NCBI GenBank assembly: GCA_020137815.1
Contig: CM035353.1
Location: 3,282,471-3,346,470, forward strand
DNA: 64,000 nt
Reading direction: 5' to 3'
Source of the DNA: Hormiphora californensis
Lineage: Eukaryota > Ctenophora > Tentaculata > Cydippida > Pleurobrachiidae
Shown: one piece after another, positions 22,801 through 33,724 of the stretch
How the letters are laid out: every line of letters begins with the position of its first letter
Numbering within the stretch: the first letter of the stretch is position 1
Program-made: the position numbers and the translations under genes
Notes under the pieces: model-generated
The model's database searches: none
Told to the model about the DNA's origin: nothing
What the model saw: only the letters and a program-made list of their open reading frames with translations

Positions 22801-25800
22801 CTGGGAGGTATGTGTGTGGTTGCTAGGTGTTCTAATCTGGGAGGTATGTGTGGTTGCTAGGTGTTCTAATATGGGAGGTATGTGTGGTTGCTAGGTGTTC
22901 TAATCTGGGAGGTATGTGTGGTTGCTAGGTGTTCTAATCTGGGAGGTATGTGTGGTTGCTAGGTGTTCTAATCTGGGAGGTATGTGTGGTTGCTAGGTGT
23001 TCTAATCTGGGAGGTATGTGTGTGGTTGCTAGGTGTTCTAATCTGGGAGGTATGTGTGTGGTTGCTAGGTGTTCTAATCTGGGAGGTATGTGTGTGGTTG
23101 CTAGGTGTTCTAATATGGGAGTTATGTGTGGTTGCTAGGTGTTCTAATCTAGGAGGTATGTGTGGTTGCTAGGCGTTCTAATCTGGGAGGTATGTGTGGT
23201 TGCTAGGTGTTCTAATCTGGGAGGTATGTGTGGTTGCTAGGTGTTCTAATCTGGGAGGTATGTGTGGTTGCTAGGTGTTCTAATCTGGGAGGTATGTGTG
23301 GTTGCTAGGTGTTCTAATCTGGGAGGTATGTGTGTGGTTGCTAGGTGTTCTAATCTGGGAGGTATGTGTGTGGTTGCTAGGTGTTCTAATCTGGGAGGTA
23401 TGTGTGGTTGCTAGGTGTTCTAATCTGGGAGGTATGTGTGTGGTTGCTAGGTGTTCTAATCTGGGAGGTATGTGTGTGGTTGCTAGGTGTTCTAATCTGG
23501 GAGGTATGTGTGGTTGCTAGGTGTTCTAATCTGGGAGGTATGTGTGGTTGCTAGGTGTTCTAATCTGGGAGGTATGTGTGGTTGCTAGGTGTTCTAATAT
23601 GGGAGGTATATGTTAACACTATGTACTAACTAATTAGTTAATTAATTAGTTAATTAATCAGTTAATTAATTAGTTAGTTAATTAGTTAGTTAATTAGTTA
23701 ATTAATTAACACTAATTCTCTGCTCAGGTGTTCAATGGTAATATGAGTAGCGCCCAATCGTTACGAGAAACTAGTAAGATACCGGGGGAGTTGGTACCCC
23801 TATATCGAGAGATGGTGGGAAGCAACTACAAATCACGGCCAACCATCACTCAGGTATAATTACTAACTACTAATTACTAGTTATTAATTACAATTAATAA
23901 TTATTAACTATAATTGTTAATTAGACAAGTTTTATACACGTGAAATAAGGTTTTATACACATTCAACTAGACTGAGACTGTGTTTAGCCTAAACTTTAGG
24001 TTTACAAACAACTTTAAACTTTAGGTTTACAAACAAACTCTCAACCCCCCCCCCCAGATATTTGACCGGCTTCAAGATACCTATTTTGATAACCGATTCG
24101 TAGCAGCCAACATCTTTCTATCGGAATTGAGTATCAAACAGGCACCAGAGAAACAGCGCTTCTTTGCCCAGGTATGGTATATAGTAAACTGATATTATAC
24201 TGACTACTATTATTATATAGCAGTTTCTAAATCTTCCATACCCCGATGTTTTTCCATTTTTATTGTTATTGCAATAATTATTGCACGAAATCAATAATCA
24301 TTTCACTTCTCTATACTCTCCGATTGCCCCGGCCAAATCATTAAGTCAACTCCCCCTCCCATCAGTTGGAAGGAAAGTTAGGTGATTTTCCTGACGATTT
24401 CTGCAAGTATAAGATACTTCCGGCGCTGATAACGACCTTTCAATTTGGGGACGTAGGTAAGTGGGACATTTTTTTCCCTGCCCGAGTGAATGCTTTGCAA
24501 AAATGCATAGCAAAAAGGCATAGCAGGGTTAGAATTAATAATACTAATGACCACACTACTCTCTGACAACTCTCTCTCTCCCTACAGGTATTGACGTGTT
24601 ACCTACACTATTCAAACTGGGAAAGCTCCTAACGGAAACTGAATACAAGACCTCCATTATCCCCTGTATCCTAAAATTGTTCTCCTCCCCGGATCGCGCC
24701 ATGAGGATTCAACTCCTTACATCCCTGGACAATTTCATTCAATATCTAGACGACAAGACAATAGAGAATGATATTTTCCCCGCCGTATCAACTGGTTTCA
24801 CTGACACAGTCCCAGCGATGCGCGAGATGACGGTTAAGAGTATGTTACAGTTGACAGGGAGGTTATCTGAAAGTGTCATTGATAATCAGCTGCTGAAATT
24901 CTTGGCTAAAGCTCAGACTGACCCGGAACCACCCATCAGAACAAATACTACCATCTGTATCAGCAAGATATCTTGCCATTTTAGTGACGCAACAAAAAGA
25001 AAGGTTCTAATCCCAGCCTTCCTGAGGGCGGTCAAGGACCCCTTTGTGCATGGTCGGAACGCAGGTGTTCTCTCTCTGGGCTGCACAGCACAATACTACG
25101 CCGAACCTGACATAGCGACCAGGATCCTGCCTGCACTGTGTCCCCTCCTGATGGATCACGAGAAGGTGGTTCGGGATCAGGCTGTGAAGACGGTGAAGAT
25201 GTTCCTGGAGCGGATAGAGCGGCACCATGCGGGGATAATAGAACCCACCCCAGCAGCCCCGGCAACCAGACAATCTGCCCAACAACAGGACACCCAGCAG
25301 ACAGCGGGGTGGGCCTCATGGGCAACAAGTCTGGCCAGCAAGTACGTCCAACCGACCGCGGGGGCGGGGAAGATTGGAGAGATTGCAAAACCATCCACCC
25401 CAACTACTGATGTTGCTGCTGGAGATACAACAAGCAAAGCATCATCAACAATAACATCACAACCTAAAAAGGGACCTGCTAGATTTGAATCTGCAGCTGC
25501 TAAGGGACCTGCTAGGTTTGAACCTGCTACCCCACGGACCACATCACCAGATAACGGATGGGATAATGATGGGATGGGAGGGTGGGAGGAAGACAATAAC
25601 ACCACTGCTCCTAAAACAAAGGGCCTTCTCAAACTGGGTGGTGGGACTCGCGGGAAACGGGAGGAGGAGGAGGATATGGTGAGTTCCATACTGCGAGAGG
25701 AACAGAAACACCTGAAGGAACAGAAGCAACAACAACAGAAGAACAAGTTTGAAGGTGTGACGTCACGTGAAACTGCAGTGACGTCAGCATTATCACGTGA

Positions 25801-26643
25801 TACTACTACTGGATCCTCCCCACCCGCTCCATGGGATATTCAACCAGCAAACAACAACAAAGTCAGGCTGCAGATGTCTCCTTGGAGCAGCACCGATCAG
25901 ACTTCAGGGGGCGGTGTTGCGAAGAATAAAGATTTGTTGTCCTCCTATTTTGGAGATGGTGGTGCAGGTGGTGGTGACAGCTTCTTCGCTGAGATGGGAG
26001 TGGATGGAAGTGAGAAAGTGGGGAACAATGTTAAGAAGAGTGAGTGGGATGATTTTCAATATCAAGTTGGCTGATGAATACCACCATTGTCGGTAGTGGA
26101 ACTACCACTGTCGGTAGTGGAAGCACCAAACAGAAAGGTGCTGTAGATGAAGATGGTGATTGGGGTGACGGTGGGGACTGGGGTGATTTCGATGTGACAC
26201 CCACTAAACCTGTCGTGACGTCACAAAGCAATGCTAGGAAACCCACAGCTCCTACTACTGCCAGTGGATTTGGGGATATACAACCGAAACAGAAAGCCAC
26301 AGCTCCTACTACTGCCAGTGGATTTGGGGATGTGCAACCGAAACAGAAAGCCACCAGCGAATGGGATGACTGGTCTGGTGGATTTGATAAACCTAGAGCA
26401 TCACCTAAACCAAGAATGACAGCACCTGAAACAACAAAACAGAAACCAGCTGCACCTGCTGATAACTGGGACGGAGATGATTGGGGAAGTTTTGGTAAGG
26501 AACAACAGAAATCTGCTGGTGATGGCTGGGGAAATGATTGGGGGAGTGGTGGCATGTCACGAGAGGAAAAGAGGCGGCAACAACGCGACAGAGCCGCTAA
26601 TAGGACTCGAGGTGGCATGAAGCTTGGTAGTAAAAAAGCTTAA
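19879..26643 (+). CDS. SCYL1: SCYL1-like N-terminal kinase-like protein (pseudokinase with HEAT repeats)
   Basis: Nine exons: 19879-19973, 20532-20772, 21129-21264, 21592-21761, 23728-23853, 24058-24171, 24366-24456, 24588-about 26065 and about 26134-26643, giving roughly 986 residues (human 808). SCYL1 binds COPI and acts in Golgi-ER traffic. The kinase fold is recognisable but inactive: the lysine strand reads AVSIFKFE, the catalytic loop reads PHRNIYTSSIFV rather than HRDxxxxN, and the metal motif is replaced by LGGVGY. Other matches are LRHPNILKYIDG, QYLSKYDPPE, DVWLLGVLIWEVFNG, FVAANIFLSEL, FPDDFCKYKILPAL, SSPDRAMRIQLL and VRDQAVKTVKMFLERI (HEAT repeats). The C-terminal tail has repeated DWG/WDDW acidic motifs and ends MKLGSKKA, like the SCYL1 MKLGARKLD tail. 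The exon 8-9 junction is uncertain. Intron 4 holds a minisatellite copied from exon 4. Confidence 0.93.
19982..20355. repeat. 11-bp minisatellite in SCYL1-like intron 1
   Basis: Over 30 tandem copies of CATAGTAACCA with variants (CATAGCAACCA, TATAGTAACCA). It starts a few bases after the exon 1 donor and fills most of the first intron. The long minus-strand frames here (WLLCGYYVVTM) are repeat artefacts, because 11 is not a multiple of 3 and every frame stays open. Confidence 0.92.
20999..21090. repeat. Dispersed repeat, inverted copy of 16283-16372
   Basis: Carries GGTCACGTGACTGG and CCAATCAGGGACCAGTATTT in the opposite orientation to the copy in the FIT intron. It is located in SCYL1-like intron 2. 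Confidence 0.6.
21732..23612. repeat. 34/36-bp minisatellite copied from a SCYL1 exon-intron junction
   Basis: About 54 tandem units. Each consists of the last ~30 nt of SCYL1-like exon 4 (encoding VWLLGVLIWE) plus the intron start GTATGTGTG. The first unit is the authentic exon end, with its donor at 21762. Units are 34 bp, or 36 bp where GTATGTGTGTGG replaces GTATGTGTGG. Rare variants carry single changes such as TTTCTAGG or CTATAAATCTG. A block of several units containing both of those variants recurs (near 22150-22240 and 22710-22790), showing higher-order duplication. Confidence 0.95.
23613..23727. repeat. TTAATTAG-rich tract before SCYL1-like exon 5
   Basis: Low-complexity TTAATTAATTAGTTAATTAG repeats between the minisatellite and the exon 5 acceptor. 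This is non-coding intron. Confidence 0.6.
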
Positions 26644-28018
26644 TATTGGGTATTTTTTTGTTAACTTTACTGTGATAGACTAAAAAAGGGGACATTTAAA
26701 TAATAGGTGTAGTTAAATTAGTTCTAAAGATGACATAATCATGACCTGGAATGTGTACATAGTATCAATAATCCTGGTTAAAGATGTTCAATATTTGTGG
26801 GTTGCCGGAAGAAACCCCTTTATGGATGACGCGAGACTTATAATGTTAACCATTTAGAGACGATTGGGTCACAGGTGACCCAGTATTTTGAACCCATCTA
26901 GCGTGATGAATGGAGTTAAATTTGTGATGTTTTAGTTTCTATGTTGGGGTAGTTTTCAGAACAGCGGGTATATGTGGGGGTAAAACTAAATGTTAATCAC
27001 TGCGCTGACAAGCGCAAAAGTTGCCACCCCCCCCCCAAAAAGCGCCGCCAGAAACGCAGTTATACGTTGTATGGGCGTTTGGCTGAAAAACCAGATTTTA
27101 GAAGGCTATAGCGTGGCTCTCTTTCATTCGTTTGACTTGAAATTCGGAATTTATTCCTGGCTCGGGGTCATTGACTTAAAGTGAGAGAGAACAGCGGGGA
27201 TTTTCACAAAAAGTTAGCTGGATACTACTTGATGAAAACATGCGAGACGCACCATAATGGGCGTAAATTCATATTCTACATCATGTAGTACATGCAGGCT
27301 CGGGGTCATTGACTTAAGTTTAGAATTTAGAATCTCATCTGGGACAGAAGTTACAGACTGGTCCCATTTGCTGGAGATTCAGTGTAACACTGTTACACTG
27401 AATCTTCAGCAAATGGGACCAGTCTGTTACATAACAGGAAATACGAAAAAAGACTTCTCGTTTTCACTAGCTGGTAGATCTACTGGATGTGTGGAATGTG
27501 TGTGTGTATTAGTTGGGGTGAGGTTTTCCATCATCTTCAGGAACGTCCTACATGTAGGAGTCCTACTAGGACGTTCCTGAGGATGATTTTGCTACTGAAA
27601 GTCATTTTTTAAACTCTGCCCAAACGTCTTTGAGCTCAATTCCCACCCTGAACACGGATTCTATTCGTAAGACGAAGACTATGTCGTGGAAAGAGAATTT
27701 TCTGAACTGTTAGAAACTATTGCGAATTCTCAAAACCAGATGTACAAGTAAAGGGTCTTAAAACGAGTCTAAAGTGGTATCACTTTCTGTATGGCTATTC
27801 AAATCTTATCCAATCGATCTCAAACTTGGTCAATATCTTCATTATATATATAGTTAATCCCAATGATGTTACCTCGTCATTTTGACGTCTCGTTATGACG
27901 TCGTGACGTCACGTTATGACGTCAAAAATGAAAATTTCGCAATGTCGTGATTCCAACCTCTCTTTACCTGTTCTAATTAATCCAAGTGGATAAAAAATCC
28001 CAAAAATGATGCAAAAAT
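26644..28018. repeat. Intergenic region with three separate hairpins
   Basis: No gene is seen. Hairpin 1 (about 27350-27428): GTTACAGACTGGTCCCATTT pairs with AAATGGGACCAGTCTGTTAC; a diverged relative is at 43108-43170. Hairpin 2 (about 27530-27583): TCATCTTCAGGAACGTCCTA pairs with TAGGACGTTCCTGAGGATGA. Hairpin 3 (about 27876-27932): CATTTTGACGTC and ATGACGTC units mirrored around GTGACGTCAC. A poly-C run lies near 27027. Confidence 0.65.
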
Positions 28019-29145
28019 TATACCAAAACTAATTGAAATTAGTAGGCCGGAATGGTAGCCCTATTATTTGAGCTACCTTTGCCCCCATAAAAAAGTCGCT
28101 TGGCAAATTCCCTCGTCGCTCGGCAATTGGTTCGGCAACAACAGGTGGTTTGCCGAGCCAGTCGCTCGGCTAATCAAGGAAGTCGCCGTGTTTTCACCGC
28201 GTTCTTACAGAAAAAGTACATTTTTTCAGCACTTTTTTTCAAAATCTCCTGCTGAAAAATACAAAGTGCTGAAAAAATGTGCTTTTTCTGTAAGAACGCG
28301 GTGAAATCACGGAGACTTCCTTGATTAGCCGAGCGACTGGCTCGGCAAACCACCTGTTGTTGCCGAACCAATTGCCGAGCGACGAGGGAATTTGCCAAGC
28401 GACTTTTTTATGGGGGTGGCACCAGTACATTCCCTTGTGAAGATAGACGAAGCATCTGTACCCTGTCTGTACCCCGTGACGTAGGGTGCACACAGACAGA
28501 TCAAACTCGATAATGATCAAAGTTGGTCAAGATCTTGATCAAACTTGATCATTTGATCAAGCTTGGACAGTAGAAACTGAAAATTATTTATATCAAAGCG
28601 AAAAGCGATGTTCCCGACGAATTTTGATACGCTGAATTACGTAAGCAACTTTTCTAATCCCTCAGAGGTCGGGAAAGTGTCATAATTGAGCATAATTGGG
28701 TCTAATTGACTCCACTTACAAATTTTCACCTGGAAATGATAGACACTTATAATGTGAGGGCACTCTTCCGACTAATTTTGATACAGTTTTTCTAAGCCCT
28801 CCGAAGTCGGGCATGTGCCCTAATTGACCAATTAAGGCCAATTAGACCCAATTATACAGTATACAAGACACTTTCCTGACATCGGAGGCATTGGAAAAGT
28901 TGCTTACGTGATTCAGCTTATCAAAATTAGTCGGTTACAGCGGTTTTCGCTTTGATATAAATAATTTTCAGTCTCTATCGTCCAAGCTTGATCAAATGAT
29001 CAAGTTTGATCAGTCTGTGCGTGTTCATCAAGATCTTGACCAACTTTGATCACGATCAAGTTTGATTAGTCTGTGCGCACCTAAAGGTAGCTCAAATAAT
29101 AGGGCAACCTTTCCGGCCTACTAATTTCAACTAGTTTTGGTATAA
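28019..29145. mobile_element. Composite element with ~65-bp ends holding two nested foldbacks
   Basis: The outer inverted ends are TATACCAAAACTAATTGAAA (left, near 28020) and TTTCAACTAGTTTTGGTATA (right, to about 29143), each running on through a TAGTAGGCCGGAA motif. Inside are two independent hairpins. One spans about 28083-28416 (arms from CCCCATAAAAAAGTCGCTTG, loop near 28240). The other spans about 28485-29082 (arms from GGTGCACACAGACAGATCAA, built on TTGATCAAATGATCAA motifs). The second also contains inverted segments with TAATTGGGTCTAATTG. No protein is encoded. Confidence 0.8.
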
Positions 29146-29313
29146 TTTATCATATATAATTTAATAGATAATTATATGTCAAAACACAGTTTGCCCACAC
29201 ACTAGTAGATCTCAAAGAAAACACACACACAGTTCATACAGCTCGAAGAGTTTATCAGTTTATATAGGGTGCGATGTCAACGTAGATCAGGGTTTGGTGT
29301 TGTATCAAGGCCG

Positions 29314-29983
29314 CTTGTAGTGGAGAAACGTTTTTCAAATACAGTGCACAGACGCACCGTTTACGTAGCGTGTGGTTACTAAACAACTAAATGAGCTCAC
29401 TTGTTGAGCATGATCTGAAGATCATGCTATAGATCATATAGCGCTAAACATGAGTTTAGTACCCGTGCGCTACGTAAAATCGGATTTTTCCCGCCCGGGT
29501 GAATTAAAGGCGCACAATTTAGTGCTACTAAAACACAATACAAGGATTTTTTGAATACTGTTTGAGTGATATGAATAATCGGGAACGTCAGTCCCGCCCT
29601 CGCATTTGATGGCTATCAACATATAATAAAAGCTGTTAGCGGGGCAATAGAGCATTATGAGACATAATGCAGGGTGCCTCACGTTCGAAAGGTTGCGTGG
29701 CGTTGTATTTGCGGGTGATAATCTAAATCCAGTTCCTGAAAAGCTCAAAACTTGATCCTGGAAGCATTGAAAAGACAATTCTAAGACCTTTTTAATGTAA
29801 CAAGGATTAAGTTTTTATCTTATCAGAAATTACTAGTTCAACTAGAGATATGATCAAAGTGGTTTTTCACGCACAAATACAACGCTGCACACCCTTTTGA
29901 ATGCCCAGCGTCCCTTAATTAAAAATCCGACTTTAACTGGTGCGTCTGCGTACCGTTTTTGAAAACCGTTTCTCCACTACAAG
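29314..29983. mobile_element. Foldback element with an inserted AGTCGGATTTTT-type element
   Basis: The outer ends CTTGTAGTGGAGAAACG (29314) and CGTTTCTCCACTACAAG (to 29983) are inverted. Inside, TTTACGTAGCG and CGCTACGTAAA form a second pair (about 29360 and 29469). A segment starting AAAATCGGATTTTTCCCGCC (29475) and ending AAAAATCCGACTTTAA (29921-29936) resembles the chained elements at 10.7-11.7 kb, and shares with their C and D members sequence like AAGTTTTTATCTTATCAG. Confidence 0.65.
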
Positions 29984-30307
29984 ATGTTAGGAATGTCCGT
30001 TGTCGTTCCACTTCCTCAAAGTCAACTGGTCCTTTTTTCCTTGTCCCCATCCTCCTGCCGTGTCACTGCAGTTAACCTGATGGGAAAGTTTATAAATATT
30101 TCGACGATTTGGAAGATATTTTGGGCTAATTATTTGTGTCAGAGATATGACTCTTTTGAATACTGATGTTCAAGTTAAGATAAATCCCAGCTTAATGTTT
30201 TTGGGTGAATGAAAGTGAAGAGATATCAATATGATCATGTCATGTAATTAACTCGATTTATTATTTTTTAGCTCCCAAAAGCAATGGAAGCATGTAGCAA
30301 AACTTAC

Positions 30308-31726
30308 CGTATTTTTCCGTTTTCCAGCAAATAAACAGCAGGACCCCCAGGGAAATTTTATAAAGCAGCTGCACCAAACATAAATCATAGAAATTAACAG
30401 CTACCTCATTGAGGTTAATGCATACCTCAGCGTCAACTTCAAGCTGGTAAAACAGTCCGGCATCCACCCACCCTCTGAGAGGGTCCCTCTCCCACAGAAG
30501 CAAAACAAACAGATAAACACTTGTTACATACATACATTTGACATTTGTGTACAAATTAGTCGGTCACAAACAGATGCCAAACAAAAGTACCTTGATACTT
30601 TTATTTGACATTTTAGTGGTCGTCTGTAAGTCTAGTATGTGTACACATGGTCAGTTGGTGGGATTTTAGGTCACACGCCCTTTCAACCCGGTGAAAACTT
30701 ACTCAGTCGGCTGCACGTGACATTGTGACTCCACTCTCCATCGTCTTTACAAGTTATAACAGGGCCAGCACCGATCAGAACATGCTTGTGCTTGCAAGTG
30801 ATGGTTATGTTGGTCCCGGCTTCCTTGGCTGTACAGCTTCCTTGTGTCGATCTTTCAACAGTAAGTGCAGGACACTCTGATGAAAAATGAAATAGATGGT
30901 TTTTAAATTCCCCAAAGATAATAGAGGTGTGAATTGAGCTATCGAAGTGTGAATTATTAACTTACTTTTATCACACTGGGGTATATCATTTGACCATGAT
31001 CCACCCTCCTGACATGTCAGTGTTGCAGTTCCCACAAGGCTATGGTCGGCAGCACATTCGATGGTGGCAGTTGTCCCTGTTGGTGAGGCAGTCCAGGTTC
31101 CTTGTGTTGATCCCTCAACAGTAAAGGCAGGACAGTCGACTGGTTCTGAATCAAAATAGAAATAGTTATTAGCGTAAGTTCAATAATATTAATATTCACA
31201 ATCGTATCATTGATATTGTGTATAAAATCAAGGGCATGGTCACATCAATCTCAACAGAATAACGTAACTTCCCCTCCACGTATAATAATAGTGGAACAAT
31301 ATAGACCTTTACCTGCTCTGTAGAAGTCAGATGCTTTGTCAGATGCTTTGTAAAACACGATCTGCTCCACATCACGACCCAACCTTGGAACACATTCGCT
31401 TTTTGAACTATCTGCGAACAGGTAGTTCACCACCTCCACATTGTTACATGTGATGATGAGGGAGTCCTTTGTTTTGGTGATTGTCCAGATCTTATCAACC
31501 TCCACCGGGGTTTCTGGTAGGGCTGGCCAACTGGTGCACCAGTCTATCTGATACTGCATTGTGGAGGAGAACTTCAGTTTTACATTACTGATATGGCTGC
31601 CGTCCTTTTTGTACATCTGCACGAAGATCATCTCACCACTGCCCAGTGTAGAGTCCGTCTTTATCTGGAGGGATGTTCCCTCCAGGTCCCAGGGTATATA
31701 CACACCCTTCTCTACAGCTGCCCAGT
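30308..31726 (-). CDS. Sushi (CCP)-domain extracellular protein, partial
   Basis: Minus-strand exons with matching phases: 31313-31726, 30966-31145 and 30703-30876, then two less certain ones near 30431-30493 and 30308-30368. The first encodes an extracellular domain I do not recognise by name. It contains IDWCTSWPALPETPVEVDKI, then WTITKTKDSLIITCNNVEV, YLFADSSKSECV and ASDKASDFYRAG. The next two each encode one complement-control (sushi) module, with the four-cysteine pattern ending CQEGGSWSNDIPQC and CKDDGEWSHNVTC. The last candidate exon can read LLYKISLGVLLFICWK, a possible membrane segment, but its phase does not join cleanly. The upstream exon or exons with the signal peptide are not seen in the window. 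Likely a cell-surface or secreted recognition protein. Confidence 0.78.
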
Positions 31727-31801
31727 CTGAGAGAATTTAAGTTTCATCAGGGATCTGCACTGGCGCCTGCTTGATTTTATTGATTGAAGGCGTATAAAAT
31801 A

Positions 31802-31973
31802 CAGTCGGACCCCGATTTAGGGACACCCTCGGGGGAAAGGCTCTTGTCCACTAAATAGGGGTGTCCACTAAATCGGGGTCAAATAAGGTTAATTTCCTAT
31901 ATCGGGGGAAAAAAATCCTGTCCCTAAATCGGGGTGCCACTAAATCGGGGGGCCCTAAATCGGGGTCCGACTG
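31802..31973. mobile_element. Pogo/Tigger-like MITE, 172 bp
   Basis: Terminal inverted repeats CAGTCGGACCCCGATTTAGG and (inverted) CGGGGTCCGACTG, flanked by TA on both sides (31800-31801 and 31974-31975). The CAGTC start, CCCCGAT content and TA duplication fit Tc1/mariner-pogo elements. The internal sequence is made of repeated AAATCGGGG motifs. A degraded relative appears near 51243-51300. Confidence 0.82.
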
Positions 31974-31975
31974 TA

Positions 31976-32816
31976 GTACTGAGTCAGCTAAGAGAGCTTG
32001 ATATATCATACAAACTGCAGTATTTCAACGACAGTTGTAACGAACCTGTACTAGTAGCTGGTCGCCACAAGCCAGCTACCAAAAGGTAAAACACCACAAT
32101 CAAACGCATCGATGCATTATTTTCTTCACTAAAAGTAAAAGAACGATTGCAAAGATTCAACACAACTTGGGGAAATGAGAAGTTTACTCTCTAAATGTTC
32201 AGCTCTGCCTAGATGTTAAATCATCGCTGCACTCTGTTTTTTGAAAAGAGTTGTGATTTGGGAATCTATAAACAAACGGAGAGAGCATTATTTGCTCTTT
32301 AAATTTTCAGCCCCGCCCGGTTGGACCGCGCCCAAAACAAATCATCGCTTTACTCTGTTTTTTGAAAAGCTACGAGTTGCATTGGGAATCTAAAAATAAA
32401 AGGAGAGACAATTACTTCATTTTCTCTATAGCTGGGAGCGAGGGAGAGCAAAACGAGGGATTGCTCGCTACACACACAGTCAGCTTACTATAGTTGCTGA
32501 TATAAATAAAACTCTACGAACAGACCCTCAATGCACCTCTCTCTCCCCTATTCTAACGTATTTAACTCTCCGTGCTCTCCAGTCTCCACTGTGGGGAGGA
32601 TTTGATGTTGTTTGAGGAGAGTCCACACATCAAATCCTTTTTTCACCGAGCATCTCTGATATCTCACTCACTTAAAGAAAAACTCTTTCTCTTATTCACG
32701 CGATGGCATGGTGCAAATCAGCAACAAAGTTTTGCTGTGAATGTTAAGATTTTCTTTACCAAAAAGATTGCTGATTGGGCAGTGATGAAATGATTTTATA
32801 TTAGAGTATATTATTA
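31976..32816. other. Intergenic, no clear gene
   Basis: Contains two diverged direct repeats: AATCATCGCTGCACTCTGTTTTTTGAAAAG near 32219 and a similar ATCATCGCTTTACTCTGTT stretch near 32341, each followed by GGGAATCTA. A 73-codon open frame at 32572-32793 matches nothing I know. Confidence 0.4.
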
Positions 32817-32818
32817 TA

Positions 32819-33722
32819 TTAGGTCGTTCCACAATGATCGGGACTGAGGCTATACACCACGCTATGCAACCCCCTGAATCAAACTGACGGTACTACCGAG
32901 TTAATTAGTTAATTTGAAAGAGAAAAACTGGTATTAGTTTTGCCGCTACCTGTTTGGTTGCGGAATTAGGGCCAATTTTCAATATCTCGAAATACCCGCC
33001 GCCGAAAGGCCAATTATTGACCAATTAAGGTACCTTATTATGATCCAAATTTGGTTTAACGCTGGTTGGGATTACTCTTGGACTTAACCGAGCCGTTCGT
33101 GTGAAATTCGTTGGCAAATCCCGGTTTCATAGCTCAATATCGACAAAAGTTCACAAAAAATAGACGAAAAACGACCCAAAAAAGTGGCAATTTTGAAGCA
33201 ATTTTTTTAAAACCCAAAACAAAGTACAAAAAAGACCATTTAAAGGTTTAAAATGGATGGATTCGCAAAGAGAATCGTTTCAATTAAATTTTTAGCTATC
33301 AAGAACTTGTTTTGGAACCACTATGCGCTGGCAAGGGCCACAGTTTCTTGGAAATTTCTGATTTTTAGCTCTAGTAGGAAATGACTTCTGCGCCGAGCAA
33401 AATTGAAATTTGAGGAAAAAAAGTTCACTAAAGTTTAAGTTCAGACAATTCCTGAACGCCTAGTACTGTTTTCGTTATTGAATTTTGAAATTTTCTGTGA
33501 CTCAGAGCTTCTTTAAGAAAGTCACTTTTTTCATTTTCGGCAGGCAAAAAAGTGAGATTTTTAAAGTGGACTTCCTGGTTCTTACAAAAACGCAACAGGA
33601 TCTTAACAAAGCTTCTTAGAACAGAAAAATGTCCCAAAAACACGATGGTGTTGGCAGAATTCCCCTAAGTTGGCTAGTTTTTGAGTTATACCTACAGTCC
33701 CGATCATTGTGGAACAACCTAA
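32819..33722. mobile_element. TA-flanked element with ~28-bp inverted ends
   Basis: The left end TTAGGTCGTTCCACAATGAT and right end ATCATTGTGGAACAACCTAA are inverted. TA flanks both sides (32817-32818 and 33723-33724), as for Tc1/mariner-type transposons. The 904-bp interior has no transposase frame, so this is a non-autonomous copy. Confidence 0.78.
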
Positions 33723-33724
33723 TA

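Noticed and set aside
22669-23520. Repeated ORFs with VLIWEVCVWLLG, resembling a repeat protein
   Set aside because: They translate the 34/36-bp minisatellite derived from SCYL1 exon 4, not an independent gene.
21762-23612. CRISPR-like array (regular units of ~34-36 bp)
   Set aside because: There are no unique spacers; the units are contiguous and nearly identical, in an animal intron, and derive from an exon end.
25007-26618. Long minus-strand ORFs opposite the SCYL1-like last exons (up to 195 codons)
   Set aside because: Antisense shadows of a real coding exon; no domain and no splice logic.
32572-32793. 73-codon ORF as a small gene
   Set aside because: No domain, no splice sites fitting neighbours, and surrounded by repeat DNA.
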